Below are positions 26,144-34,574 of a DNA stretch of 45,532 bases, one piece after another. The stretch spans positions 1 through 45,532 of the forward strand of contig CAIQAB010000030.1 in NCBI GenBank assembly GCA_903869675.1, in the 5' to 3' direction. The translations under genes were made by a program, and so were the position numbers. The stretch is from an uncultured Verrucomicrobiota bacterium. Lineage in GTDB: Bacteria > Verrucomicrobiota > Verrucomicrobiia > Opitutales > Opitutaceae. Below the pieces are notes generated by a model, which worked only from the letters and a program-made list of their open reading frames with translations, was not told where the DNA came from and searched no databases. Every line of letters starts with the position of its first letter. The stretch's first letter is position 1.

Positions 26144-27301
26144 TCAGGCGGTGATGGTGGCGAGCGAGCAGCCATCGGCATCGGGCGTCTCGCAATTTGG
26201 CCGGGCGACGACGCCGGGGTAGGGCTCGTCGGCGAAGGGGTGGCGGGCGCGGTCGAGCAGGTGCTCGGCACATACCGCGAAGAGCTCGGCCTCGGTCATG
26301 GCCCGGCGCATGGCGTGCAAAAACGCGCCCTCGGGATCGACGGACTGGCCGACGAAGTTGAGGAACTTTTTCATGCGGGCCACATGGGCGCGCTCGACGG
26401 CGGAGGCATCGCCGATCGGGCGGTCGAGGAAGCCGGCGGCGGTGGCGCGGTAGAGGGCGTGGACGTAGGCATGCACATCGCCGAGAGTCGGAGCGAAGGG
26501 CGTTGCGCCCGCGAGGTGTTCGCGGATCTGCCGGAAAAGCCACGGGTTGCGGATGGCGTGGCGGCCGCACATGACCCCGGCGGCGCCCGTCTCGGCGAGC
26601 ACGCGGGCGGCCACGCGGGCGCTGGTAACGTTGCCATTGGCCAGGACGGGGCAGGGAACGGTGCGAACGGCGCGGGCGATCTCGTCATAGTGCACGCCGC
26701 CGCGATACATCTCCTTCACGGTGCGGCCATGGACGGCGAGCAGGTCGACGCGGTGGCGGGCGACGGAGGCGAGGATGCGTTCAAAGTGGCGGGTATCCTC
26801 GAAGCCGATGCGCATCTTCACCGTGAACAAGCTCGGGGTGCAAGCGCGCAGGGCGGCGAGGATGGCGTCCACGTGCTCGGGGTCGCGGAGCAGGCCGCCG
26901 CCGACGTTTTTTTTGTAAACCTTGGGCGCGGGGCAGCCGAGGTTCAGGTCGATGCCGGCGACGGGGTGGCGGAGGAGGAGGGCGACAGTGCGTTCCAGAT
27001 GAGGTATCTCTTCTCCGATCAGCTGGGCAAAGACGGGGCGTCCGGTGCGGTTCTCATCGATCGAGCGCAGGATGTGCGGCTCGGGGCGGGACTGGCCGTG
27101 GACGCGGAGGAACTCGGTGACGTAGTAATCCGGCGGGCCGTAGTCGGCGATCAGGCCCATGAACGCGAGGTCCGTCACGTCCTGCATCGGGGCGAGGACG
27201 GTCAGCGGCTGGCCGGCGACCTGCGGTCTCGGCAAAGCCGAAGAACCCTCGGGGTTCACGGAATGCGGATCATTTTTTATCGTCGTCTGAATCGTAGTCA
27301 T
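26144..27301 (-). CDS. dus: tRNA-dihydrouridine synthase
   Basis: A 385-residue FMN enzyme that reduces specific uridines of tRNA to dihydrouridine. The barrel begins at TVLAPMQDVTDLAF (about 34-47). The catalytic Cys123 lies in DLNLGCPAPKVYKKN. FMN-contact segments VKMRIGFEDT, AVHGRTVKEMY and ANGNVTS follow, then the C-terminal helical domain. Which Dus subfamily it belongs to is not decided here. Its start overlaps the end of the bifunctional nuclease gene by 32 nt, indicating tight co-expression. Confidence 0.93.
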   Translation of the reverse strand: MTTIQTTIKNDPHSVNPEGSSALPRPQVAGQPLTVLAPMQDVTDLAFMGLIADYGPPDYYVTEFLRVHGQSRPEPHILRSIDENRTGRPVFAQLIGEEIPHLERTVALLLRHPVAGIDLNLGCPAPKVYKKNVGGGLLRDPEHVDAILAALRACTPSLFTVKMRIGFEDTRHFERILASVARHRVDLLAVHGRTVKEMYRGGVHYDEIARAVRTVPCPVLANGNVTSARVAARVLAETGAAGVMCGRHAIRNPWLFRQIREHLAGATPFAPTLGDVHAYVHALYRATAAGFLDRPIGDASAVERAHVARMKKFLNFVGQSVDPEGAFLHAMRRAMTEAELFAVCAEHLLDRARHPFADEPYPGVVARPNCETPDADGCSLATITA

Positions 27302-27788
27302 CGGACGTATCGTCTTCGTCGTCGGAAGACTCGGCGGCGGCCTCGGATTGCTGTTTCAGCACGCGCTCCAAGATTTCGGTCATGTCCTCGACCTGGTCAT
27401 AGACTTTTTTGGCGACGAGGATGGGGCGTTTATGAGACAGGGCGAGGACGGTGCTATCGCTCGGGCGGGCGTCGAGTTCGACGATCTTTTGGCCGAGCTC
27501 GTTTTTCATCTTCAACAGGATGCGGGCGTAGAAGGTGCCTTCATTGACGTCGTTGATCACGACGTGCTCGAGGGTGGCGCCGAGGCCGGTGAGGATGTGA
27601 CCGATTAGATCGTGGGTGAGGGGGCGTTCTTTTTTCACCCCGTCGAGGGACATCTGGATGGCGTTGCCCACCGCATGGTCGACGTAGATGACGAAGGTCT
27701 TGGCGTCGTCGCCGAGGAAGATGGCGCAACCGTTGGCGGTGGGCATCACGCCCTTGACGGTGACGGGGAGAACGGAGGGAGAGGCCAT
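27270..27788 (-). CDS. Bifunctional nuclease (DUF151) family protein
   Basis: A 172-residue protein of the BFN/DUF151 family. Recognisable segments are CAIFLGDDAKTFVIYVD (about 22-38), RPLTHDLIGHIL (about 55-66) and VELDARPSDSTVLAL (about 103-117). Family members have been described as DNase/RNase or as regulators; the role here is not known. The C-terminus is a strongly acidic Asp/Ser tail (about 150-172) that is probably disordered. The last 32 nt overlap the start of dus. Confidence 0.9.
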   Translation of the reverse strand: MASPSVLPVTVKGVMPTANGCAIFLGDDAKTFVIYVDHAVGNAIQMSLDGVKKERPLTHDLIGHILTGLGATLEHVVINDVNEGTFYARILLKMKNELGQKIVELDARPSDSTVLALSHKRPILVAKKVYDQVEDMTEILERVLKQQSEAAAESSDDEDDTSDDYDSDDDKK

Positions 27789-27801
27789 GATGGGTAAATC
27801 T

Positions 27802-27835
27802 CCAATGAGCGATGACCAATGTCCAATGACGAATT
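27802..27835. repeat. Short tandem CCAATG-type intergenic element
   Basis: Between the lpxI stop and the bifunctional nuclease start, CCAATGA, GACCAATG and CCAATGAC are repeated within 34 bases. This resembles intergenic CATTGG-rich repeats that I recall from many Planctomycetota/Verrucomicrobiota genomes. Function unknown. Confidence 0.35.
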
Positions 27836-27864
27836 CAGAAGAGCGGCTCGCCGGGGCGGGCGGG

Positions 27865-28716
27865 TCAGGCGGCGCCGTGGAGGGCGATGCCGAGTTGTTC
27901 AGCGCGGGCGAGCACGGCGGGTTTATCGATCAAGATCACCCGGCCGGCCTCGAGCACGGCGGCGCGGATTTGGGCGGTGTGGAGGGCTTCAAGGGTTTTG
28001 AGACCGAAACAAGGCACGTCGAAGCGGTAATCCTGGCGGGACTTCACGGTTTTGACGTAAATGGACTCGTAGGTCTTCAGCGTGCCGGCGCGGCGGATCA
28101 TCTCGTCGGTGCCCTCGTAGGCTTCCACGGCTAGGACGGTGCCCTTGCGCACGACGCAGCCCTGGCCGATGTCGAGGCGGGCGCATTCGCGGGCGATGTG
28201 CAGGCCGTGGTCCACGTATTCGCGGTCGGCGGAGACTTTTTGCCGGGTCATCGGGCCGGGGGTGGCGAGGTGGGCATCGATGAAGGCGCGGGCGTCGAGC
28301 AGGTGCACGCCGAGGTCCTCGATCTCGCGGGCGATGGCGCCGAAGATGGTCTCGGCGTTGCGGCGTTTCAGGGTGGCGAGGATGGCAAGCGCCTTGAGGT
28401 CGGGGTGCAGACCGGAAAAGAGGCGGCGCGGGGAAACCTGGCCGGCCATAAAGGCGTAGCCCGCTTCGAAGCGTTTAAGGGCTTTGAGAAGAGCGCCGAT
28501 CTGCCCGACCTTGATCAACGCCCGCCCGGACTCGGGAAAGGTTGCCTGGAGCTCGGGTGAGGTCTCCTCGTCCATGGCCACAAGTCGCAGGGGCACTCCG
28601 GCGGCACGGATACACTCGGCGACCAAGGCGGGGTAGCGTCCTTGCCCGGCGATGAGCGCAACGGGGCGGCGGGGATCGAAATCCGGCGGGAGGAAGGCGG
28701 AGAGCGGGTCGGGCAT
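27865..28716 (-). CDS. lpxI: UDP-2,3-diacylglucosamine pyrophosphatase LpxI
   Basis: A 283-residue enzyme of lipid A synthesis that hydrolyses UDP-2,3-diacylglucosamine to lipid X and UMP, the alternative to LpxH. The N-terminal domain begins ALIAGQGRYPALVAE (about 20-34). The C-terminal DUF1009 domain has KVSADREYVDHG (about 160-171) and the active-site segment AVEAYEGTDEMIRRAG with Asp204. Its presence indicates an outer membrane with lipid A. It heads the leftward group with the bifunctional nuclease, dus and DUF5069 genes, and is divergent from the molybdopterin oxidoreductase. Confidence 0.93.
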   Translation of the reverse strand: MPDPLSAFLPPDFDPRRPVALIAGQGRYPALVAECIRAAGVPLRLVAMDEETSPELQATFPESGRALIKVGQIGALLKALKRFEAGYAFMAGQVSPRRLFSGLHPDLKALAILATLKRRNAETIFGAIAREIEDLGVHLLDARAFIDAHLATPGPMTRQKVSADREYVDHGLHIARECARLDIGQGCVVRKGTVLAVEAYEGTDEMIRRAGTLKTYESIYVKTVKSRQDYRFDVPCFGLKTLEALHTAQIRAAVLEAGRVILIDKPAVLARAEQLGIALHGAA

Positions 28717-28874
28717 GTGGCGAGAAACCGAGGGCTAGAGCACGAACGACCTTCGCATCCGGGCCAAGGTCGAATCACAGGCAGATGAGCGGAAAAATTT
28801 TACCCATGGGACGCGTTGACCGTTTTGGCCGGCGCTCTTTGGCTGGCGCCATGCGGAGCGGCTGAACGATCTGC

Positions 28875-31184
28875 ATGGCGCCCTACATGAACCCCTCTCT
28901 CCCCGGCCCAGCCCACTTGCCCTTCACGCCGTCCGCGCGGTTGGAGAAGTTTCGCTTGCGCAAGACTCCCGGGGAGCGCTGGGCGCGGCTTTCGCCCTTC
29001 GGCCTGGGCCACACCAAGCCCAAGCACATCCGCGATATGCTCAAGGTCGTCTGGCTCAATCGCGACAACCTCCCCCACGCCTGGCGGGTTTTGACCAAGG
29101 GCGTGTGCGACGGCTGCGCGCTCGGCGTGGCCGGCCTGCACGACTGGACCATCTCCGGGCCACATCTTTGCCTCACCCGCCTCAATCTCCTGCGCTTAAA
29201 CACCGTCGCCGAATTTGATCCTGCGCTCCTGGCCGATGTCACCGGGCTGGCGAAACGCGACAACGCCGCTCTGCGCGGGCTCGGCCGGCTGGCCTACCCG
29301 ATGGTGCGCCGGCACGGCGAAAAGGGCTTTACCCGCGTCGCTTGGGACGAGGTCAACGCCCGCCTCGGCGCGCGCCTGCGGGCCACGGAACCGCAACGGC
29401 TGGCGGTCTTCGTGACTGCGCGCGGTGTGACCAACGAAGTTTACTACGTGGCGCAGAAGGCGGCGCGTTTCCTCGGCACGCCGCACCTCGACAACGCCGC
29501 GCGGCTCTGTCACGCGCCCTCCACCTCGGCGATGAAGGAGATGACAGGTGTGGCGGCCTCGACCTGCACCTACGCGGACTGGTTCAAGACCGACCTCATC
29601 CTCCTCGTCGGCGCCAATCCCGCCAACGACCAGCCGGTCTCGACCAAATACCTCCTGCTGGCCAAGCAGCGCGGAGCCAGGATCGTCGTCATCAATCCTT
29701 ACCTGGAGCCGGGCTTGAAGCGCTACTGGATCCCCAGCACGCCGCTCAGCGCGGTCTTCGGCAGTGATCTGGCGGACTACTGGTTCCCGGTCACGCAGGG
29801 TGGGGACGTGCCCTTTTTCTACGGCGTGCTCAAGGTGCTCTTCGAGCGCGGCGGCGTGGAGGAGGCCTACCTGCGCGAGCATGTTGACGAGGGGGCGGTC
29901 GCGGCGTTGCGGGCGGCCTGCGCGGCGACCGGGCTGGATGAGTTTGCCCGTCGCGCGGGGGTAAAAACCGAGGCCATCGAAGCTCTCGCCGAGTTGGTCG
30001 CCGGTGCGCGGCGCGGCGTGGTGGTGTGGAGCATGGGGCTCACCCAGGCGCCGACCGGGGCGGATGGAGTGCGCATGGTGCTCAATCTTGCGCTGGCGCG
30101 CGGCTGGATCGGGCGCGAGGGGACGGGCGCGGTGCCGATCCGCGGGCACTCTTCGGTGCAGGGCGGCGGCGAGATGGGTTGCTACACCACGGCCTTGCCC
30201 GGCGCGGTCCCCATCACACCGGAAAACGTTGCCCGGCTGGAGGCCCAGTATGGGTTCCCCATCCCCGGCACGAAGGGTTACACCACGCCGGAGATGCTGG
30301 AGGCGGCCCATCGGGGGCAACTCGACGTGCTCTACGCGCTCGGCGGCAATTTCCTCCGCACCATGCCCGATCCGGACCATGTGCGCGCGGCGCTGGCGCG
30401 CACTCCGGTGCGCATCCACCAGGACATTATCCTCACCGATCAGATGTTCATCGCGCCTCCGCCGGGCGGGGAAGTCTGGCTACTGCCGGCGCAGACTCGC
30501 TACGAACAGGATGGCGGCGGGGTGGAGACCAGCACGGAGCGGCGGGTCATGTTCTCGCCGCAGATTCCGCGGGTGGTCGGCGAGGCGCGGGCCGAGTGGC
30601 GCATCGCGCGAGACCTCGCCGCGGCGGCCTGGCCGGAGCGTGCCCACCTGCTCGGTTGCGCAAGCGGTCAGGCCATCCGCGAGGAGATCGCCCGCGTAGT
30701 GCCCTTCTATGCCGGCATTGAGAAACTCGCGCGCACCGGCGATTCCTTCGTCTATGGCGGGGCCCACCTCTGCCCCGACGGGGTTTTCCCCCTTCCGGGC
30801 GGCCGCGGTCGCATGACCACCCCGCGCTTGCCGGGGCGACGCCCGGAGGACGGGACCTTTTTTGTGAGCACCCGCCGCGGCAAACAGTTCAACACCCTCA
30901 TCTACGCTGAGGTGGACCCGCTCAATGGCGCCGCCCGTGACGCGGTCCTGATGAACGAGGAGGACGCCGCCGAGCGCGGCCTCATGCACGGGGACCCGGT
31001 GATCTTGAGAAATAAACGCGGCAGTCTCGCCGCTCGCGTGCACCTCGCGCCGCTCACTCGCGGTGACCTCCAGATCCACTGGCCCGAGGGCAATCACTTG
31101 CTCGACCGCGACGCGCGCGACGCCTGGAGCGACACGCCGGATTACAACGCCCGGGTAACCTTGGAAAAGGCGGGCGGGATATGA
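28875..31184 (+). CDS. FdhF/YdeP-family molybdopterin oxidoreductase
   Basis: A 769-residue Mo-bis-MGD enzyme related to formate dehydrogenase H, of the YdeP type. Cys78 and Cys81 (CDGCALGV) lie near the N-terminus with Cys99 nearby. Cofactor-binding segments include LILLVGANPANDQPVS (about 240), IRGHSSVQGGGEMG (about 422) and the C-terminal molydopterin-binding domain with HGDPVILRNKRGSL. There is no twin-arginine signal, so it is cytoplasmic. The substrate of this subfamily is uncertain. FdhD lies 108 bp downstream and probably serves it. An alternative ATG is four codons downstream (28887). Confidence 0.9.
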   Translation: MAPYMNPSLPGPAHLPFTPSARLEKFRLRKTPGERWARLSPFGLGHTKPKHIRDMLKVVWLNRDNLPHAWRVLTKGVCDGCALGVAGLHDWTISGPHLCLTRLNLLRLNTVAEFDPALLADVTGLAKRDNAALRGLGRLAYPMVRRHGEKGFTRVAWDEVNARLGARLRATEPQRLAVFVTARGVTNEVYYVAQKAARFLGTPHLDNAARLCHAPSTSAMKEMTGVAASTCTYADWFKTDLILLVGANPANDQPVSTKYLLLAKQRGARIVVINPYLEPGLKRYWIPSTPLSAVFGSDLADYWFPVTQGGDVPFFYGVLKVLFERGGVEEAYLREHVDEGAVAALRAACAATGLDEFARRAGVKTEAIEALAELVAGARRGVVVWSMGLTQAPTGADGVRMVLNLALARGWIGREGTGAVPIRGHSSVQGGGEMGCYTTALPGAVPITPENVARLEAQYGFPIPGTKGYTTPEMLEAAHRGQLDVLYALGGNFLRTMPDPDHVRAALARTPVRIHQDIILTDQMFIAPPPGGEVWLLPAQTRYEQDGGGVETSTERRVMFSPQIPRVVGEARAEWRIARDLAAAAWPERAHLLGCASGQAIREEIARVVPFYAGIEKLARTGDSFVYGGAHLCPDGVFPLPGGRGRMTTPRLPGRRPEDGTFFVSTRRGKQFNTLIYAEVDPLNGAARDAVLMNEEDAAERGLMHGDPVILRNKRGSLAARVHLAPLTRGDLQIHWPEGNHLLDRDARDAWSDTPDYNARVTLEKAGGI

Positions 31185-31202
31185 GTTCAAACCGCCGATT
31201 TT

Positions 31203-31275
31203 TTAACCACGGATCGCACGGATGGGCACGGATGATCGGCAAGAATCCGCGTTTATCCGCGTAATCCGCGGTTAA
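31203..31275. repeat. Palindromic intergenic repeat (ACCACGGAT type), copy 1
   Basis: TTAACCACGGAT at one end and ATCCGCGGTTAA at the other form a near-perfect inverted repeat. CACGGAT recurs on the left side and ATCCGCG on the right. It fills most of the gap between the molybdopterin oxidoreductase and fdhD. A second member is at 36524-36578. Confidence 0.75.
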
Positions 31276-31292
31276 ATTTCTGCCGCTCCAGA

Positions 31293-32153
31293 GTGAATAT
31301 ATCCTCAATAAAAACCGTGTCGGTGACCAGTCTGGCCGGCGGCAACCCCCGTCCTGACGCTGTCGCGGTGGAGGAGCCGCTGGAGATCCGGGTCGGCGGG
31401 CGGGGTGTGGCCGTGACCATGCGCACGCCGGGCCATGACCGAGAGCTGGCGGCGGGTTTTTTGCTCACCGAGGGCGTGGTGCGGGCGGCGGATGAATTAC
31501 TGGATGTCTACGCCTGCCGGGATCTCCCGCATGGGCAGGAAGGCAACGTGGTCGAGGCGGTGCTTTCGGCGTCGGCGCGCGGACGTTTCGATCCGGCGCG
31601 GCTCACGCGGCATGTTTTTACCGCCTCCAGTTGCGGACTCTGCGGCAAAGCGACCATCGACGCGCTGGCCTGCGTGCTGCCGCCCCTGCCGGCGGCTGGA
31701 GCGGTCGGTGAGGCGGGGCGGTTCGCGGCGGCGGGTCTGGGCGCTTGGCCGGAGCGGTTGCGCGCGGCCCAACCCGGTTTCGAAGCGACGGGCGGTCTCC
31801 ACGCGGCGGCCCGGTTCACCGGGCGGGGCGAGTTGGTGGCGGTGCGGGAAGACGTGGGGCGGCACAACGCCCTGGACAAGCTCCTCGGCGCGGCGCTCTG
31901 GGCGGGCGATACGCCGTTGGCGGACGCGGGCGTGCTGGTCAGCGGGCGACTGAGTTTCGAACTGGTGCAAAAATGCTGGGCGGCGGGCGTGCCACTACTC
32001 GCCGGCATCGGCGCTCCGTCGAGCCTCGCGGTGGAAATGGCGACGGCGGCCGGGATGACCTTGATCGGATTCCTGCGGGCCGACCGCGCCAACGTCTACG
32101 CTGGCGCTGAGCGGCTGGGCCGTGCGCCGAAGCTTACAAATACTTGTCCGTGA
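31293..32153 (+). CDS. fdhD: Formate dehydrogenase accessory sulfurtransferase FdhD
   Basis: A 286-residue protein that transfers sulfur to the molybdenum cofactor of formate-dehydrogenase-like enzymes. The hallmark CGLCGK motif is present (Cys114, Cys117) after FTASS. Later family segments are REDVGRHNALDKLLGA (about 186-201) and the SGRLSFELVQKC region (about 216-227). The start is a GTG at 31293; a GTG at 31320 is a possible alternative. It adjoins the YdeP-type oxidoreductase. Its 3' end overlaps the convergent ilvD gene by 20 nt. Confidence 0.93.
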   Translation: MNISSIKTVSVTSLAGGNPRPDAVAVEEPLEIRVGGRGVAVTMRTPGHDRELAAGFLLTEGVVRAADELLDVYACRDLPHGQEGNVVEAVLSASARGRFDPARLTRHVFTASSCGLCGKATIDALACVLPPLPAAGAVGEAGRFAAAGLGAWPERLRAAQPGFEATGGLHAAARFTGRGELVAVREDVGRHNALDKLLGAALWAGDTPLADAGVLVSGRLSFELVQKCWAAGVPLLAGIGAPSSLAVEMATAAGMTLIGFLRADRANVYAGAERLGRAPKLTNTCP

Positions 32154-33855
32154 CCGCGCCTTCCGAGGCGCTGGCGACGAGGCGGGCGTATTTGGCCAGC
32201 ACGCCGCGGGTCTCTTTCGGCGCGGGCGGCACGTAGGCGGCGAGGCGGGCGGCGTAGTCGGCTTCGGGGATGAGCAGCGAGATGGTGTTCTTTACGGCGT
32301 CGATCTCGATGAGGTCGCCGTCGCGCACGATGCCGATGGGGCCGCCCTTGGCGGCCTCGGGGGTGATGTGACCGACATCAAAACCGTGCGAGCCGCCGGA
32401 GAAACGACCGTCGGTGATCAGCGCTACATCCTTGATCAATCCGCGGCCCGCGATGGCGCTGGTGGGGGAAAGCATTTCGCGCATACCGGGGCCGCCAACG
32501 GGGCCCTCGTTGCGGATAACGACGACGTCGCCTTTGACCACGTCTCCGCGCAGCACACCTTGAAGCGCGTCTTCCTCGCCCTCGTAAACCTTGGCAGGAC
32601 CCTTGAAATAGAGGCCTTCCTTGCCGGTGATCTTGCCGACGGCGCCGCCAGGGGCGAGGTTTCCGCGCAGCACGCGCAAATGCGTGTCGGCCTTGATGGG
32701 TTGGTCCCAGGGGCGGATGACGTCCTGCTGATCAGGGTAAGAAGGGTAGGGCTGCACGTCCCGGAGGGATTCGGCGACGGTTTCGCCGGAGACGGTCAAT
32801 GCGTCGCCGTGGAGCAGGCCACGGTCGAGCAGGATCTTCATCATCGGGCGGATGCCACCGATGCGGATCAGGTGGGCCATGCCGTATTTGCCAAACGGCT
32901 TCACATCGGCGAGCAGCGGCACGCGGGCGCCGATGGTTTTGAAATCCTCGAGGGTCAGATCGACCCCGGCGGAATGGGCGATGGCGAGCAGGTGAAGGAT
33001 GAGGTTGGTCGAGCCACCGAGCGCGAGGCAGACGGTGATGGAGTTTTCGAACGCCTTACGGGTGAGAATGTCGCGAGGCCTGATCCCCTTTTGGAGCATG
33101 GCCATGACGGCGGCGCCGGCGCGCTCGCAGTCCTCGCGCTTCTCTTTGCCCACGGCCAGTTGCGCGCTGCTATTGGGCAGGCTCATGCCGAGGGCTTCGA
33201 TGGCGGAGGCCATGGTGTTGGCGGTATACATGCCGCCGCAGGAGCCGGGGCCGGGGATGGCGCTCGCCTCGACGTCGCGCAGGCCGGCGTCGTCGAGTTC
33301 GCCCTTGGCGTGTTTGCCGACGGCTTCGAAGACGGAGACGATATCGAGGGGCTTTTGTTTATCGCAGTCGGAGGAGGCAAAACCCGGAAGGATGGTGCCG
33401 CCGTAGATGAACACGGCGGGACGGTTCAGACGGGCGATCGCCATCATGCAGCCGGGCATGTTTTTATCGCAGCCACCGATGGCGACGAGGCCGTCAAAGC
33501 CTTCGGCGGCGACCGCGGTCTCGATGGAATCCGCGATCACGTCGCGCGAGACGAGGGAGTAGCGCATACCCTGCGTGCCCATGCTGATGCCATCGGTCAC
33601 GGTGATGGTATTGAAATAGACGGCTTTGCCGCCGGCGGCATTGATGCCCTTTTGCGCGTGCTCGCTCAGGTCGCCCAGGTGAACGTTGCAGGGCGTCATA
33701 TTGCTGGCGGACGCGGCCACGGCGATCTGGGGCTTCTTAAAATCATCATCGGTAAAACCCACCGCGCGCAGCATGGAGCGGGCGGGGGCGCGATCGTTGC
33801 CGTCAACGACAACGGAGGAGTGTGGACGGGGCGTGGCAGGGAAGGTTTGGCACAT
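32134..33855 (-). CDS. ilvD: Dihydroxy-acid dehydratase
   Basis: A 573-residue Fe-S enzyme of valine, isoleucine and pantothenate synthesis that dehydrates 2,3-dihydroxy acids to 2-oxo acids. Cluster-ligand regions are visible: Cys56 in MTPCNVH, Cys129 in IGGCDKNMPGC and the Cys in PGSCGGMYTANTM (about 200). The C-terminal domain has the GGPGMREML and TDGRFSGGSHG motifs typical of the IlvD/Edd family. The size is normal. It is divergent from maf with 107 bp between starts and overlaps fdhD at its 3' end. Confidence 0.96.
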   Translation of the reverse strand: MCQTFPATPRPHSSVVVDGNDRAPARSMLRAVGFTDDDFKKPQIAVAASASNMTPCNVHLGDLSEHAQKGINAAGGKAVYFNTITVTDGISMGTQGMRYSLVSRDVIADSIETAVAAEGFDGLVAIGGCDKNMPGCMMAIARLNRPAVFIYGGTILPGFASSDCDKQKPLDIVSVFEAVGKHAKGELDDAGLRDVEASAIPGPGSCGGMYTANTMASAIEALGMSLPNSSAQLAVGKEKREDCERAGAAVMAMLQKGIRPRDILTRKAFENSITVCLALGGSTNLILHLLAIAHSAGVDLTLEDFKTIGARVPLLADVKPFGKYGMAHLIRIGGIRPMMKILLDRGLLHGDALTVSGETVAESLRDVQPYPSYPDQQDVIRPWDQPIKADTHLRVLRGNLAPGGAVGKITGKEGLYFKGPAKVYEGEEDALQGVLRGDVVKGDVVVIRNEGPVGGPGMREMLSPTSAIAGRGLIKDVALITDGRFSGGSHGFDVGHITPEAAKGGPIGIVRDGDLIEIDAVKNTISLLIPEADYAARLAAYVPPAPKETRGVLAKYARLVASASEGAVTDKYL

Positions 33856-33902
33856 GGCGGGTAGAAACGATAGCAGAATGCCCGTGGAGGGAGGTCCGCA
33901 AG

Positions 33903-33921
33903 CCCTCAGCTTGCCGAAGGG
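33903..33921. repeat. Short element CCCTCAGCTTGCCGAAGGG
   Basis: An imperfect dyad in the ilvD/maf divergent gap, close to the CCTTCG-N-CAAGCTCAGG elements that I recall as widespread in environmental bacterial genomes. Only one copy is seen in this window. Confidence 0.3.
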
Positions 33922-33962
33922 AACCCTTGAGCCCGGCGCGACGCCGTCGTGGAATACCCCCT

Positions 33963-34544
33963 ATGCCTGTGCCCGATCCGCTCATCCTCGCTTCCGCCTC
34001 GCCGCGCCGCCGCGAATTGCTCGCCCAGCTGGGTGCGGTTTTCACCGTGGTGGTGGCGAATGTAGTCGAGCACGAGGACCCCGCCCTGGATCCACGGGTA
34101 ATGGTGGCGCGTAACTCGGCGCTGAAGGCGGATCACGTGGCGGCCCTTCACCCTGAAGCCTGGGTGCTGGGCGCGGACACGACGGTTTTTGCGGAGGGCC
34201 AGGCCTTGAACAAACCTGCCGACCTCGATGCGGCGCGGGCTATGTTGCGTCGTCTCAGCGGCCGCGCGCACACGGTTTTTACCGGAATCGCCCTGCGGCA
34301 CTCCAAGCGTGAAGTGCGCGAGGACCTCGGAGTGGCGAGCGAGGTGGAGTTTCGAAGCCTTTCCGACGCCGATATCGAAGATTACCTGCGGCTCGTTCAC
34401 GTGCTCGATAAAGCCGGGGCCTACGCGATCCAGGAGCACGGCGAGCGCTTGGTGTCGGCGCGGCGGGGCTCGCTGAGTAACATCATCGGCCTACCTCAGG
34501 ATGAAGTGAGAGAACTTTTGACCCGGCGCGGCGTCTTACGCTGA
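33963..34544 (+). CDS. maf: Maf family nucleotide pyrophosphatase
   Basis: A 193-residue house-cleaning enzyme that hydrolyses non-canonical or certain canonical NTPs to NMP and pyrophosphate. It starts at the ATG at 33963, where the typical N-terminus LILASASPRRRELLAQLG begins; the frame upstream to 33822 has no family sequence. Other motifs: GADTTVFAEGQALNKPAD (about 68-85) and DKAGAYAIQEHG (about 149-160). It precedes the tonB-like gene by 30 nt and may be co-transcribed with it. Confidence 0.93.
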   Translation: MPVPDPLILASASPRRRELLAQLGAVFTVVVANVVEHEDPALDPRVMVARNSALKADHVAALHPEAWVLGADTTVFAEGQALNKPADLDAARAMLRRLSGRAHTVFTGIALRHSKREVREDLGVASEVEFRSLSDADIEDYLRLVHVLDKAGAYAIQEHGERLVSARRGSLSNIIGLPQDEVRELLTRRGVLR

Positions 34545-34574
34545 GTGCCGTCCCCTCCCTGACTTTTCGCCTCA

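Noticed and set aside
26117-27547. 476-codon open frame on the + strand
   Set aside because: It lies opposite the clearly assigned dus and bifunctional nuclease genes and has low-complexity Gly/Ala/Val composition.
32122-33864. 580-codon open frame on the + strand
   Set aside because: Antisense to ilvD, which has all family motifs; the shadow has none.
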